64,000 bases of DNA from Epiperipatus broadwayi. Taxonomy: Eukaryota; Onychophora; Udeonychophora; Euonychophora; Peripatidae. The stretch covers positions 3,103,881 through 3,167,880 of the forward strand of contig JAQFVV010012489.1 of assembly GCA_028023455.1 (NCBI GenBank), written 5' to 3'. Below, in pieces: positions 30,150-41,600 of this stretch. Position 1 is the first letter of the stretch. Every line of letters begins with the position of its first letter. The notes under the pieces were generated by a model. The model was given only the letters and a program-made list of their open reading frames with translations, did no database searches and was not told the origin of the DNA. Both the position numbers and the translations under genes were made by a program.

Positions 30150-30240
30150 ATCAAGACTCAACCATATGCAAATTCGTTTTCAGCGCACATAAACACAAGC
30201 GGAAGTGCGTTTTTAGTTTCACTCCCGCTGATTTTGTTTT
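30150..30240. promoter_or_regulatory. Possible regulatory island: octamer motif and GC-rich hairpin
   Basis: Within A+T-rich DNA this patch holds ATGCAAAT (30166-30173, the POU/Oct octamer) followed within about 30 bp by GCGGAAGTG (ETS-like core GGAAGTG) and, after a 12-nt T-rich loop, CACTCCCGC, which pairs with it with one mismatch. Motif matches this short occur by chance; a regulatory role is only inferred. Confidence 0.2.
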
Positions 30241-30398
30241 AGCACAGTTAATCTCTTACTTATTGAGTCTCTTCCAAACACAATCTGAATACAATGTTGG
30301 AATTTGGATTGCTAGTTGGCTATTGATCAGCAAAAAGGTTTAGGTCTATCTTCTAGAGTTTAAGCACTAGTGACTTCATTTAGATTGAGAGGTTTCAT

Positions 30399-30423
30399 TA
30401 TATATATATATATATATATATAT
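30399..30423. repeat. (TA)n microsatellite
   Basis: Pure TA run. Confidence 0.9.
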
Positions 30424-33260
30424 CAAATATTCATTATTAAGTTCAGTTATTTGATCTTTTGCTAAACCATGTTCTAATATACACCGTTACAAATTTTACT
30501 TTCTTAATTCAACATCGTACCTAATTGCAGCATCCAATGAATATTATTCTTGATTTATTCTGTTAATGAAAGAAGTCATTACTGCATGTCTTATGAATAT
30601 CTTTGAAATAATATTTATGAAGTTCATGAAATTTGTTTTCTCACAAAAGCTAATCTCAAGTTTCTATATTTATCATCAATTATTATATTAAGAAAGTTGA
30701 TCATTATTCAATTTAGTCTTTCAATGTTACTATCATATTATTTAAAAATATTGTAATATATTTTTAAAATATGTGCACTGTCCATATTTTATGTTGATAG
30801 AAAATTCATGACTCACATCAATATAATAAGTTTGGCAGAAAAGAATAAAGTTATATACAACTGAATAGTCATATATGTATGATAGCTTACAGTATATTTA
30901 TCTTGTCCAATACAGCAACAATGGAATAATAAATGGTAAATTCCTAAAACTCAATAAAAACCTCATCTTCATTAATTTAATTTAAATAATTATTAAATTA
31001 TGATATTAATATGTAAATTAAATTGACATTACAAAAGTATCTACATTCAGGGGTATTTTCTATATATTTTAAAAGCCAATTTTGCAGTATACATTGTTTT
31101 AAAAATTTTTAAATACAATAAAAACAATTTTATGAAATTTTCTTTGAATTTTCTATATTTTACTATTTTTATTGACATTGCATTTACAGTACAAATATTC
31201 ATAAATATATTGATGTGTGTATATATGTAGATACCCATAAATTATAATATAATTTTTAATGGATGATCAGATAGAAATATTATAGTATTCTATATTTATA
31301 GTTATAAAATTAGAAAGCCCTGGTAAAGCAGTAGCCAATCCAAGATTGCAGTGTCATTTTCAAATATCATAGGTAGAGAATAGAATTAGACTAGCTTAAT
31401 GTATTAAGTTAATCCATTCCCACACCTATAAAAATCAATTTTTTTATCTGTTTGGATTGAATAATGTATATCAAGATTTTATTAGATTGAAGGTAAAAAA
31501 AATAAAAAATACTGAAACCCTCATCACCACACAAGTCACGTAAATAATATTTTCTTCACTGTTTCACTTTGAGAGATTATTAAATATATTAAATTAATCA
31601 ATTGCTATCTTTAAATAAATATAGATTAACAACAACGGTCATAATCTGTAAGAAATAGTCTCAAATATGTAAATTATATTACAATGTTTTCAAAATTATA
31701 ACAAAATTATAAAAGTAAAAAAAAATTCTGATGGTTTTATTATAAAATTGTAATAACTATACATACATACACACATTAACATATCCTACTGTTCTAAAGT
31801 AATTATTCTATTCAATGACTTTTTCACATATTTTCCAATTGTTCATTTTAAAAAAGGCATATCTAAAATTACATAAAAAATCTTTGATAATATTAATCTT
31901 AAAGGAAAGATAAAAAAAAAAATCAATGACGTAATACTACTTTTTCATTGATATAAATCAAGTGGAAACACAAATATATCAATTTTATCAATAACGTTGG
32001 AATGCCATGAATTTCTATAATTCTGTAAACAACATTTGAAGTACAATATAACATAAATCTTTCTATATATAGGTATATATTATTTTCATTGCTCAAAACT
32101 TCTTATAATCTCTTGAGTAATGAAGTCATTATTTTTATTTTTCATTTATATTTTACCATAATACTTATTTGTATATCTTATAATCAAATACATATATAAA
32201 ATGTAAAACTTATTTCTAACAATATTATTTCTTTTACATAAACTTAAGATATGTATAATGAGCAATTTTAAAATGTTTCCAGGATTATATTAAAAAAAAC
32301 ATAGGATGATTTTCTGATAATTTTAGCATAAAGCATAATCACTATCCGTGCACATTATTGTTATACTGTATATTAAAATAAATAAATAAATGCATTCAAT
32401 ATAATGCTATACTCATGTTACTTGATTACAAAATCTCTCCCTCCCTCTGTAAATATCTAAAATTTGTGGATATTATTAATCCTATATAAAATATAAACAC
32501 ATAATTATATACATAAAAACATTCTTTAATATATATGTATATAAAGAATCTATGTATGGATAATGTTTAATTAAATGTACACACAGATAGCATATTGAAA
32601 GCATTGCATATGAGTTTAATGTTTTGTCAATGTTGAGCATTCTCAGTCAAACACAATCGTTATATTTGAAATACAGTATAAGTATTGGCTTTGACAAAGG
32701 TGCTCAGTACTGAAAATGCATTTACGTTTCTTTTAATAATTTCAATAGTTTCTCCAATATATGAGCAGTGCATATATTATCTTTAATTTATTACAATTCA
32801 GTGACGAATTTATTTTAAAACAGTCAACCAATCGGCTGTGTCAAAATAATTGTTTTATGATCGCCACATTCTCATTTTCTGGCCATGAGCGTAATATAAA
32901 CATGCATGACATTATATGGTTAGTTTTTTAATATAGTTTTATAAAATTAATATAGCATAAATATATACATATAATTTTCATTAATTTAAATAAATTTTAA
33001 TTTATTTATAATAAAATTGTACTAATTATTTGATTTGAAATGGCTTTAAGCAAGAATAAACCAACAGCGATTTGTCAAAAGGTATAAATTGTAGTATATA
33101 TAAACTATATTTATCAGATACAGTTTCATAAATTTTAAAATTTGTATTGTGAAATAATATTTAAAACTTTAACGGTGTCATTTTATATTGTTAATAGTCA
33201 TAAATGTTATTGCTTGTAGTTATTGGAAAGTATTCAATATGTACGGTCAAAAAAAAAAAG
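30424..33260. other. A+T-rich non-coding stretch (intron side of the cyclase exon)
   Basis: No exon or element recognised. If the cyclase gene continues to lower coordinates, this belongs to the intron after the exon. Confidence 0.5.
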
Positions 33261-33379
33261 AGTCTTGCGTTGTTAGCCGAGAGGTATCGCAGCCGCCATG
33301 CAAGCAAGTAGTTGGTTGCAGACGGGTGTGGGTTCGCGTCCCGGCAGATGCTATGACATGTGAAAAAAAAAAAAAAAAA
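33261..33379 (+). mobile_element. tRNA-derived SINE, copy 4 (variant)
   Basis: A-box region TTGTTAGCCGAGAGGTATCG, B box GTGGGTTCGCGTCCCGGC and end GATGCTATGACATG followed by an A-rich tail. It has an extra segment (AGTAGTTGGTTGCAGACGGG) where the others have a shorter loop, and shows the clearest resemblance to a long-variable-arm tRNA. No clear target-site duplication because both flanks are A-rich. It lies about 210 bp from the cyclase exon, in its downstream intron, in antisense orientation to the gene. Confidence 0.85.
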
Positions 33380-33586
33380 GAAAGAAAAACAACTCTTATA
33401 AATAACATTTATAAATCTTTACGTTAATATTTATTGTTAAATAAAAACTTTACGTAACACTTGGAATATAATGGAGAAAAATATTAAACTCTGTTTTTAA
33501 GTGTTAAATATAAATAAATAAGAAGTAAACAATACACTTTTTATAATGTTACAATTAAAATAATTTGAATTATTGATTATAAATGT

Positions 33587-33592
33587 ACTTAC
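33587..33592 (-). other. 5' splice site (donor) of the adenylyl cyclase exon
   Basis: On the minus strand the exon ends CCCAGG and is followed directly by GTAAGT, the consensus donor. It leaves the reading frame after the second base of a Gly codon. The intron it opens runs towards lower coordinates; I see no following exon (expected to start with the RVHIT-type segment) down to position 1. Confidence 0.85.
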
Positions 33593-33751
33593 CCTGGGAT
33601 ACCGCCTGCCTCCATATTGTTTGCTAATGTAACATCATTACTCCAAACATCATACTGCCACTTACGAAGTCCAAGAACACCACAGAGCACTCTCCCTGAG
33701 TGAATGCCCACTCTCATGTTGAGATGTACATCAGTTGCTTCAACTACGGAC
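33593..33751 (-). CDS. ADCY1-like: Internal exon of an ADCY1/rutabaga-like adenylyl cyclase (C1a catalytic domain)
   Basis: Membrane adenylyl cyclases make cAMP from ATP with a catalytic core of paired C1a and C2a domains in the cytoplasm. This exon reads, after one nucleotide of a split codon, as 52 open codons, and ends with two nucleotides (GG) of another split codon, so both introns are phase 2 and the exon is symmetric. Visible C1a signatures are [35 protein letters not shown] and MEAGGIPG; the DVWSNDV segment is the part of C1 that lines the forskolin site in known structures. The start [14 protein letters not shown], with [20 protein letters not shown], resembles ADCY1/rutabaga (Ca2+/calmodulin-regulated) more than ADCY2, 5/6, 8 or 9; this is from remembered family sequences. 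LANNMEAGG replaces the usual LANHMEAGG. Donor GTAAGT (33592-33587) is perfect; the acceptor is a TATATTTTAG (33761-33752). No neighbouring exon was found. The family call is nearly certain, the subtype likely. Confidence 0.94.
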
Positions 33752-33770
33752 CTAAAATATACAATGACAA
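33752..33770 (-). other. 3' splice site (acceptor) of the adenylyl cyclase exon
   Basis: On the minus strand the bases before the exon are moderately T-rich and end in ATTTTAG, immediately followed by the G of the split codon. The preceding exon, expected to carry the GDCYYC-type metal-binding motif, was not found between here and 64000. Confidence 0.75.
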
Positions 33771-33834
33771 ATCAAATATATATATATTGTACATATAAAT
33801 ATATAAAGCATGTAAATATATATATATGCCATAT

Positions 33835-34165
33835 CATCATCATCATTTTCAACCTTTTTGATCCTTTACAGGATAAAGATCACTCCAATTTTAATGCAGT
33901 TTCTCCGATCTATAGCAATTCTTTTCATCTTCATATAATGTCTTTATTTTAATTTGTTCATGTCACATGTGGTCATTTTCAAGGTTTTTTTTGTATTTCC
34001 TTGGAATTCTATTTAATTTTTCAACTATCTATCATTATTTTTTTCTAGAAATATTTAGCCTAGCTCTATTTCAGCATACTAATTCTTTCAGTGATCTCAA
34101 AGATACTTATTTGGTCTCTCATACATATATATCATTTTAATCTATTTTCCTTAATCCTATATACC
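33835..34165 (-). mobile_element. LINE 3' end, degenerate
   Basis: Begins with the ATCATCATCATC tract that ends this LINE family and follows, with many substitutions, the same order of blocks as the better copy at 37.4-37.7 kb: ACAGGATAAAGATCACTCCA, CATGTCACATGTGGTC, CTTGGAATTC, then TTTTTTCTAGAAATATTTAG for the part coding the GHIARR-type segment. Minus-strand frames are interrupted. It lies just upstream of the cyclase exon, in its preceding intron, in the same strand sense. Confidence 0.7.
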
Positions 34166-34308
34166 TGATTGTCTGTAGTCTGAAGTCTTTATACTTTTAT
34201 TTTTTTAAGTGCATAAGTTTCAGATCAAAATGTAAAAGTTGGTAAAACATATTTATTAAAAATATTCTACTGAGTATATTTAAAAACAAAGCTAAAATTT
34301 TGTACATA

Positions 34309-34700
34309 TCATCATCATCATCATTATCAACCATTATCAATCCACTGCAGGATGGGGGGCCTCCCAAGTTTAATCCTCTTCTTCGATCTTTTGTTCTCTT
34401 CTTCCCCCACCCCCCCTCTTCTTTTTTTTTTTCATCCATCCATCTTTGGTGTGGTTTTCTTTTTGGTTTTTTTATTTCTTTGGAATCAATTTAAAATTTC
34501 TATTTTTTTTTTTTTTTATCTCTTTTCAACATTCCACCCCACACCCCTTTTAATTTTTTTAATTTTTTAATAGGTTGTTTCTTTTTTTTTTTCTTTTTAT
34601 ATATTTGTTTTTTTTTTCTTTTACTCCCTCCTACATTTTTCTTTTTTTTGAAGGTGTGGTGTTTTTTTATTTTATTTAAAAAAAATAAAAAAAAAAATAA
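34309..34700 (-). mobile_element. LINE 3' end fading into T-rich low-quality sequence
   Basis: The first 80 bp are a good match to the family 3' end (ACCATTATCAATCCACTGCA, GGCCTCCCAAGTTTAATCC). Beyond about 34390 the order of blocks is still that of the family (CCATCCATC, GTGTGGTTTTC, TTGGAATCAATTTAAAATTT), but intervening bases turn into runs of T and C, and after about 34500 it is almost only T. This gradual loss is unlike ordinary mutation and suggests an error-prone assembly segment. Confidence 0.65.
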
Positions 34701-34879
34701 AAAAATATATATTCGTATTATAGAAGACGTCTTAATGCTTATCTAATATTAAAAACAATTAAAATCCTGGTTTTATACACTGAATAAAAAAACAGACATA
34801 GAAAAATGCACATATTATATATAAAAAAAATTACCACACACTTTAACGGATATATATATATATATATACTTAGAAAAAT

Positions 34880-35830
34880 AAATGAGACAGGAAAAAATAT
34901 GTTAATTACCCATTTTTGATCTTAAAAAGACATTTGATATAGTAAATTGGATTGTAAAAAAGCATTGTAAAAAGTAATAAAGAACATAGACGATATATTA
35001 TATAAATTGGGTTAATTATTCTGTATATTGATTTTCAATTATACATATTAAGAAGAAAGGATGATTGTTAAGAAATGTTTATCTGAATTAAAAATTGTTT
35101 ATAAAAATTAAATTGTACTCTTAGAAAAGAAATAAACTTAGAAAGCAATATTAGAAAGGTATGTTGCCTAATATCATTTTAATAATTATTTAGATGATTC
35201 TCCAAATGTAGCTTGTTTTGCTAAGGACATAATTATTCTTGGACATGTGAATTCATTATATCAGATATATTGCTGAGATCATATTGCTAGCAGTTGGTGA
35301 TGATGAGATCAAATAGTGTTTTGAAGAATTAATACAATTTATCAAAATTTGATATGAAAATCGGTACAAATAAAGCTGTATTAATAGCCAGTTTAATACC
35401 TCGACATTTATAGGAAATTGATTGATGATGATGAAAGTAATAAAAAAGAAATTGAAGTAAGAGCTGCAGTGTCTAAACAGGCTTAGTAGTTTATAATTAA
35501 GTTTACTAAAACGATGTTCAATAAGCATTTTGTTTGGAAAATAGATTTACATGGAATGGAAATGTAACAATTACAAATTATTAAAAAAGAGTAAGGAGCT
35601 ACTAGAGAAGGAAATGGAAAAATCATATATAAATACATTTAAAAAATAGAATTAGTAATGAAAAAATATTGAAAATAAAGAAAAATATAATAAAAAAATA
35701 AGTTGGATTAAGCATGTACTCAGAAAAAAGAAAATGGTTTTGATCTTAAGAAGGAACATAGTTATCAGTATTTGAAGAGTGAAACAAAAGATAGAAAGTC
35801 TTGAAGATGGGATTATGACTTGCCATGTGG
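34880..35830 (+). pseudogene. Decayed LINE reverse transcriptase (pseudogene)
   Basis: Non-LTR reverse transcriptases copy their RNA into DNA at a nicked target. Plus-strand frames contain, in the expected order but with frameshifts and stops, DLKKTFDIVNW (the D.KKAFD motif, about 34918-34950), NVACFAKDIIILGH (the F/YADD active-site block, about 35208-35248, with the second Asp pair broken as AKD), EIEVRAAVSKQA (about 35449-35484), RISNEKILKIKK (about 35648) and ISWIKHVLRKKKM (about 35701-35740), ending GIMTCHVD near 35830. The region between the first two motifs is shorter than in the family, so an internal deletion is likely. It cannot make an active enzyme. Orientation is opposite to the LINE fragments just before it. 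Confidence 0.75.
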
Positions 35831-36176
35831 ACTTAGTTTTCGTATATAAACTATGATGATAAATTCATTTTAAGTTTATCTTTGTTGAGCAATGCATTAT
35901 TTTAAATTGGACTATGTTAGAGTGTTTGAATTTCAAGCTTTGTATTTTTTAATATATTATAAAAATTTATTCCTTTTCTTTAGCTGAGTTTTAATGGATG
36001 AATGTTTCCACATTTTAATATAAAATCCTTACATGAACTTGTTGACAAAAAGGTTCTAAACTTTGAACAGAAGATCATATGTTAACCGTTTAGTGGTAGA
36101 ATGTTGCAAATAGTAAAATTTTATCAGCTGCTGAGATAAGGAATGTGAAATTTTAAGATTTAATCACAATGATGTT

Positions 36177-36279
36177 GTCAAGCATTGGTGGTTGAGTGGT
36201 CAGCTCAGCTGCCTTACAAGCAGTTGTCCTGCATTTGTGGGTTTGCTTTCGGCCAATGCTATGACACACAAAAAAAAAA
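36177..36279 (+). mobile_element. tRNA-derived SINE, copy 5
   Basis: GTCAAGCATTGGTGGTTGAG, GGGTTTGCTTTCGGCC in place of the B box and CAATGCTATGACACAC plus A tail. Target-site duplication CACAATGATGTT (36165-36176) and CACATTGATGTT (36280-36291), one mismatch. The B box is more decayed than in the 18.6-kb copy. Confidence 0.88.
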
Positions 36280-36291
36280 CACATTGATGTT

Positions 36292-37377
36292 AAGACCAAA
36301 ACAATTTTATCCTAAACAAAACAATTAAACTTTTTACATAATATTAAATTAACATATCTTTTTGATATAAAACATTAAAGTACTGTAATTAGCTAGCCAT
36401 GATGGCTAATGTAAACCTCTTTAACAAAATATTTATATTGTAATTGTACTTACTGTAAATTTATACATATTGCCTTTTCTACAATTTTTACTTTTAATAG
36501 AGAACTCTACTGTAAAGTCATAAAAAATATATTTGTTTTCTTGCCACCATGAACAAATTTTAGGTTGGGTGCTTAATGCCATGTTGCATAAATTGGTATA
36601 AATTTTTATGTAGACACTCTAACTGCAAGATAATTCCTTTATTAACCGATTAACATTTAAGAACTTTTACAATCCTTGCTGACACAACAATCCTAATTAT
36701 TTTCCAAAAGTTTAGTCAAAACTAACAACAATATGTTTTTAAAAAATATTTTTCCCCATGAAAGATAGAGGTAACTAGGCAATGCAGATAAATTTTATTG
36801 CTTGCCTGTTAGAAAAAAAATATTTAAGAAACTTAATGATACAGCAACATCACAAACTCTATTATCTGCATGATTTTAGTATCACCAAATAATCTATACA
36901 AATCCAGCACAATTTTCTCAAAAGTGATATAATAAAATATAATTACTAATGCCTGATCATAATTAATCTTTGATATCAGATAGTATAAAAGTTGTGCAAG
37001 ATTTGAAAATGTTAGCTGGTGAGTATTGTTTTATATAAAACTCTAGATTTGTAATACCTTTTTGAATTAATTATTAATAAGTTATGGAAACATTACTAAT
37101 CTATATCAAACCTACTAAAAGATCTTCATAACAATAGGACAGAAAATTTCATATAAATAAAACACATGTAGTTAATCATTTTACTTATTAATTACACTAA
37201 TTTTCTGCCAAATTGAGGTGAGCTTTTTTTAAATAAGATATAAATAAAAGTATTTGTTACATTACTTACATAAAAATTATTGCAACTATAAACTTAAAAA
37301 AAACAAGTCTTTCCAGTGGTGATCTGCTCAAATGAAAAATCTATCAAAATTCAATTCATTATCCTACTATTCACAAC
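36292..37377. other. A+T-rich non-coding stretch
   Basis: Nothing recognised. Confidence 0.5.
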
Positions 37378-37698
37378 CATCAACCATTATCAATCCACTG
37401 CAAGATGAAGGTCTCTCCAAGTTCAATCCATCTTTTCCTATCTTTAGCTTCTTTTCTCTACAACACCCCTGCACACTTTCTTATTTCATTTATCCATCTC
37501 ACATGTGGTCTCTTTCTGGGTCTTTTACAAGCTCTTGGAATCCAGTTTAAAATTTCAATTCTCAATCTATTATCATCTCTTCTAGCAATATGTCCAGCTC
37601 GACTCCACTTCAGTCTTTTAATTTTGTCAATGAAGTTAGTAACACTTGCTTGTTCTCTTACCCATACATTGCGTTTTCGATCTCTTCTTGTTACTCCC
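37378..37698 (-). pseudogene. LINE reverse transcriptase C-terminal fragment, well preserved
   Basis: On the minus strand the frame starts GVTRRDRKRNVWVREQ and continues IDKIKRLKWSRAGHIARR, DDNRLRIEILNWIP, KRPRKRPHVRW, INEIRKCAGVL, then a stop (TAG) and an in-frame remainder KRWIELGETFILQWIDNG that ends just before the 3' terminus. The LKW.RAGHIAR.DDNR block followed by GRP.RRW-type sequence is the hallmark C-terminus of the endonuclease/reverse-transcriptase non-LTR family. About 95 codons have only one internal stop, so this is the youngest LINE copy here. It is 5'-truncated; ATCATC tails seen in other copies are absent at this 3' end. Confidence 0.85.
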
Positions 37699-39104
37699 TA
37701 GTATTATTATTACATAAGGTAATAATGAAATATGGTTTCAGAATTAAATCCGTAGATTTTCTACTACAATGTATTGTAATGTATCATAAGTCAATAGATA
37801 AATAGATGGTAACATGTATTTATTAATCATACTTAAAATAGAGAGCATAATTACAGTAAAACAGAGATCATTTCTTGAAAAACACATCTAAGCTGACTTA
37901 TATATACTCTAATGTTTTTTGTCGAAAGAATGATTTCTCAGGGGGTCTTATTTAATATCTATTCCGTGCAATGTTTTAGATTGTTTTTATTCCTCCACAA
38001 TATTTTTATAATATATAATTTATGACATTTATTTAACCAAATTTTAAAAAAACCCAAAGAGCATACCCAATTTTATTATATTTTCGTGATAAGTATTTTT
38101 TAAATATAGATAAATTTAGATTTATATACGAGAAAGAAAAAAAAAATCATTTGTTTAAAATTGTCATTTTGATAATTCATTCAAGTAGAATATTTCCACT
38201 TTTTTCTTCTCCAATTTTCTTTTTTCCAAGAGTAATATCTTTTGTTTAAACAATTTCTTAGAAATTCAAATAATCTATTGCTGCTGTTTATTAAATTTCT
38301 CCTAGGGTGATTAATTCTTCTTCAACAATAGACTAAAAAGCGAGCTTGATTTAATTAAATAAACATTAAAATTGTCTGCTTATTTATACAAAATATTTCA
38401 AGAACATATTTAAAAAAATATATACATTTTCAAAAAAAAAAAATAACACAGCAATTTTTAAAAACAGTAGCAAAATGTGGCCAAAATGGAATAACTTAAT
38501 AGCTGAACGTGATATATTTTTATAAAAGATATCCACAGATTAAAAGATTTTCCCTTAAAATAAAACAATACATATATATCATTTTGATTGTTAATTATAT
38601 TGTTTATATAAACTAAATATATTTTTAGATATCAAGCTTTAAATTAAAATAAAAGCGTGAAATAATAAATAGACGAATGCTAACAACTAATTATGGGAAA
38701 TTAATTTCAGTTAGAGAATAATATTAGAGATGCATAATAAATTATTAAAAAAACGGATGAAATCAGATGAAAACAAAATCTACAGTGTAAATAATATACA
38801 TTCACATATCATCATAAAAACTCTTAGTTTAGTACAGTGACAGCAGATTCAAATTAAAGGATCCTCCTGGATTAGTATTCAGCAGAGAAAGGTTTTAAAA
38901 AAAAAAAATATCTGTTTGGTTAATTGAATAAAACTACTGTGCTCAATTTGCCACTTGGCTACTCTAACGTAGCATGACTTCATGAATAACTTACTATACG
39001 ATTTTTTTAAGCATTCTGATTTAGTAAATGGACTATATGAATTACGTTATTTTTATTTTATAACACAAATTAATAAAAATATAATTAACTATGCAATTAT
39101 ATTC
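37699..39104. other. A+T-rich non-coding stretch
   Basis: Nothing recognised. Confidence 0.5.
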
Positions 39105-39522
39105 TTTATGAAGTATTATAACTTTGTCTTTTTTATTGCATTGCCAAATCCATATAATATTAATATCACTTATGGTTTTTATTACTTTTACAATATTTTT
39201 TTTACAACCCACTATTGACAGTTTTGATTGTCCCAGCAATCTTCTTCAGAATTTCTTTTTTATCCAACTCTATTTCCAGTATTTTTTTTTCTTTTTTTAT
39301 GAAGTGTTATAACTTTATCTTTCTTATTGCAATCCAAATCCATACAACATAAATATCATTTAAGTTCTTCATTAGTTTTGCAATGCATTTTACAACCCAC
39401 TATTGATGGTTTTAATTGCCTCATAATCTTCAGTGAAGAAGATTGCTGGAACAATGGAAACTGTCATCAGTGAATTGTAAAAAGCATTTTAAAAGTAATA
39501 AAGAACATAAATGATATTAATA
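39105..39522. repeat. Composite repeat: two direct copies plus one inverted copy
   Basis: Direct copy 1 (39105-39250) and copy 2 (39296-39434) share TTTATGAAG.ATTATAACTTT, TTTTACAACCCACTATTGA and an ending CTTCAG. The third part (39434-39522: GAAGAAGATTGCTGGAACAA to AAGAACATAAATGATATTAA) is the reverse complement of copy 1 from TAATATCACTT to CTTCTTC. The result can fold into a long hairpin. A fragment resembling the third part (AAGTAATAAAGAACATAGAC) lies at about 34970-35000. Confidence 0.75.
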
Positions 39523-40912
39523 CTATGAAATTACATAATAATTTATCTATAATTATTCCAGTTTTATGTATATATGTATAAGAAAAGTACAAAAAGTAAA
39601 TCTAGGTTGAATTAATTGTAAAATAAAATTCCATTACTGTTAAGAAAATATCACTACTAAACTAATTAGAGTTGTTTCATTGCAAATCCACACAGTGAAA
39701 AAGCTATTATTAATATAGATAAATATAATATAGTAATGTAAATAAAATATTATTTATAAAATTTTGCTTAGCAATGCATTTTTAATTGCATGAGCACCAA
39801 ACAATTTCTATTTGTATGAATAACTGCTTGATCATGCTGTGTGAAATTCAGACTTTATTCACATAGTAGGGTTACTGAAAAAACAGGATGTTTAGAGAAG
39901 GGATTGGCAATATTATACCTATTTTAATGTAATTCTAATATTATTATAAATATACTATTGCTCTATATCATAAAGCAGTGATTTGAAGATGAAAAAAATA
40001 TATTCTCCAACTAAAAAATAAATATTTATTTACTATATTGACCTATAAATATAAATTTAAAAATAAGTATATGATTTAAAACATTAATATGCTTTCTATT
40101 TAGCTAATAATTATGTTAATATTCTGTTAACATAATTACAATAGGTAGAATGAAGCACACACTATTATATGAAATCAATTATCTCCACATGGATATCAGA
40201 CTTCAACTTGATCAACTCCTAGTTAAAGACAATAAATTATGAAAATATCAAGCAATAGAACCAATATTTTATAAAAATTAACAATTATCATAGCATCTAA
40301 AAGACTGTTTATTTTTCAGATTGATTTATTTATACATTATTATTGCTGTATAAAATGGCCATATTTATAGACTAGCTCTCTATATTTTTTATTTTCTAGT
40401 TTTAAAAAAAGATGTTCTTCATTTTCCCCCCAACATCATCTATTTTAAGAATGTGTAATAAAAATCAGATAACAATAGCATTATACCACATTTCTATTTG
40501 GTTCTCATTGATGAAGATTATAAGTAGTATTAGAACATAGATAACAAAGCATTTCCATCTGATATTCATTAACGGCTATGAAATAGAGTGAAGAGAACTT
40601 TTATAAGCTTATGTTAAATGAAAGGGAATTTTTATTTTTGATGGTGTATGACATAACATGTTAATTTCAAAATATGTATTGGAATCAATAACTCATTCTA
40701 CTTACTTAAGTCTCAAAATATCTATCATAATCTTAAATAATTGATGGCAGTAAGGTGATAGGACTATGTATAAAATGGTTTTCTTCAGTGATCTTACAAT
40801 AGTTATTAAAATCTCTGCTTCTAATGTAAATAATTAAAAATATTATTTATTACATGTAAAGTTTTTTTTTTTAAAAAATAATCGCATAAATACTTTTACA
40901 TATTATTATTAG

Positions 40913-40956
40913 TCACATTGCCAATAATTCAAGATCACATTGCCAATAATTCAAGA
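40913..40956. repeat. Tandem duplication, 22-bp unit, two copies
   Basis: TCACATTGCCAATAATTCAA followed by GA, repeated head to tail without mismatch. Confidence 0.95.
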
Positions 40957-41354
40957 TATAGTTTTACCACTTTAGGTTCATCTCAAATCAAGATCTCCTT
41001 TGTGTATCATAAAACAAGAATCTGTACTCAAATAGTTATGGTGTAAAAATGATTGTGATGTATCAAACAATTTTTTGGCAATTCCAATAATAAACCTAAC
41101 TAGATCTGATCTTTCCTAATGCAACTGAAGCTTCATCAATAAATTGAAAACAACCCATGACAATTGTGCTCATGTGTTTCATAAATGATCTATACAAATA
41201 TGGGCAAATATAAAATATAAAACACATATTTAATGACAGCCTAATCTATGATTGCAATGACAGAACTGGAGAACATAAAAAGCCATTAATGATTCTATCT
41301 CCTAGTTGTAATCTCTGCAAGATCCTTTATAATATTTTGTTAATAATAAAGCCA

Positions 41355-41600
<246 letters not shown>

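Noticed and set aside
34197-34570. Overlapping frames rich in Phe, Ser and Pro or Lys
   Set aside because: Low-complexity T/C-rich remains of a LINE 3' end.
37332-37805. Three overlapping plus-strand frames
   Set aside because: Antisense shadows of the LINE reverse transcriptase fragment on the minus strand.
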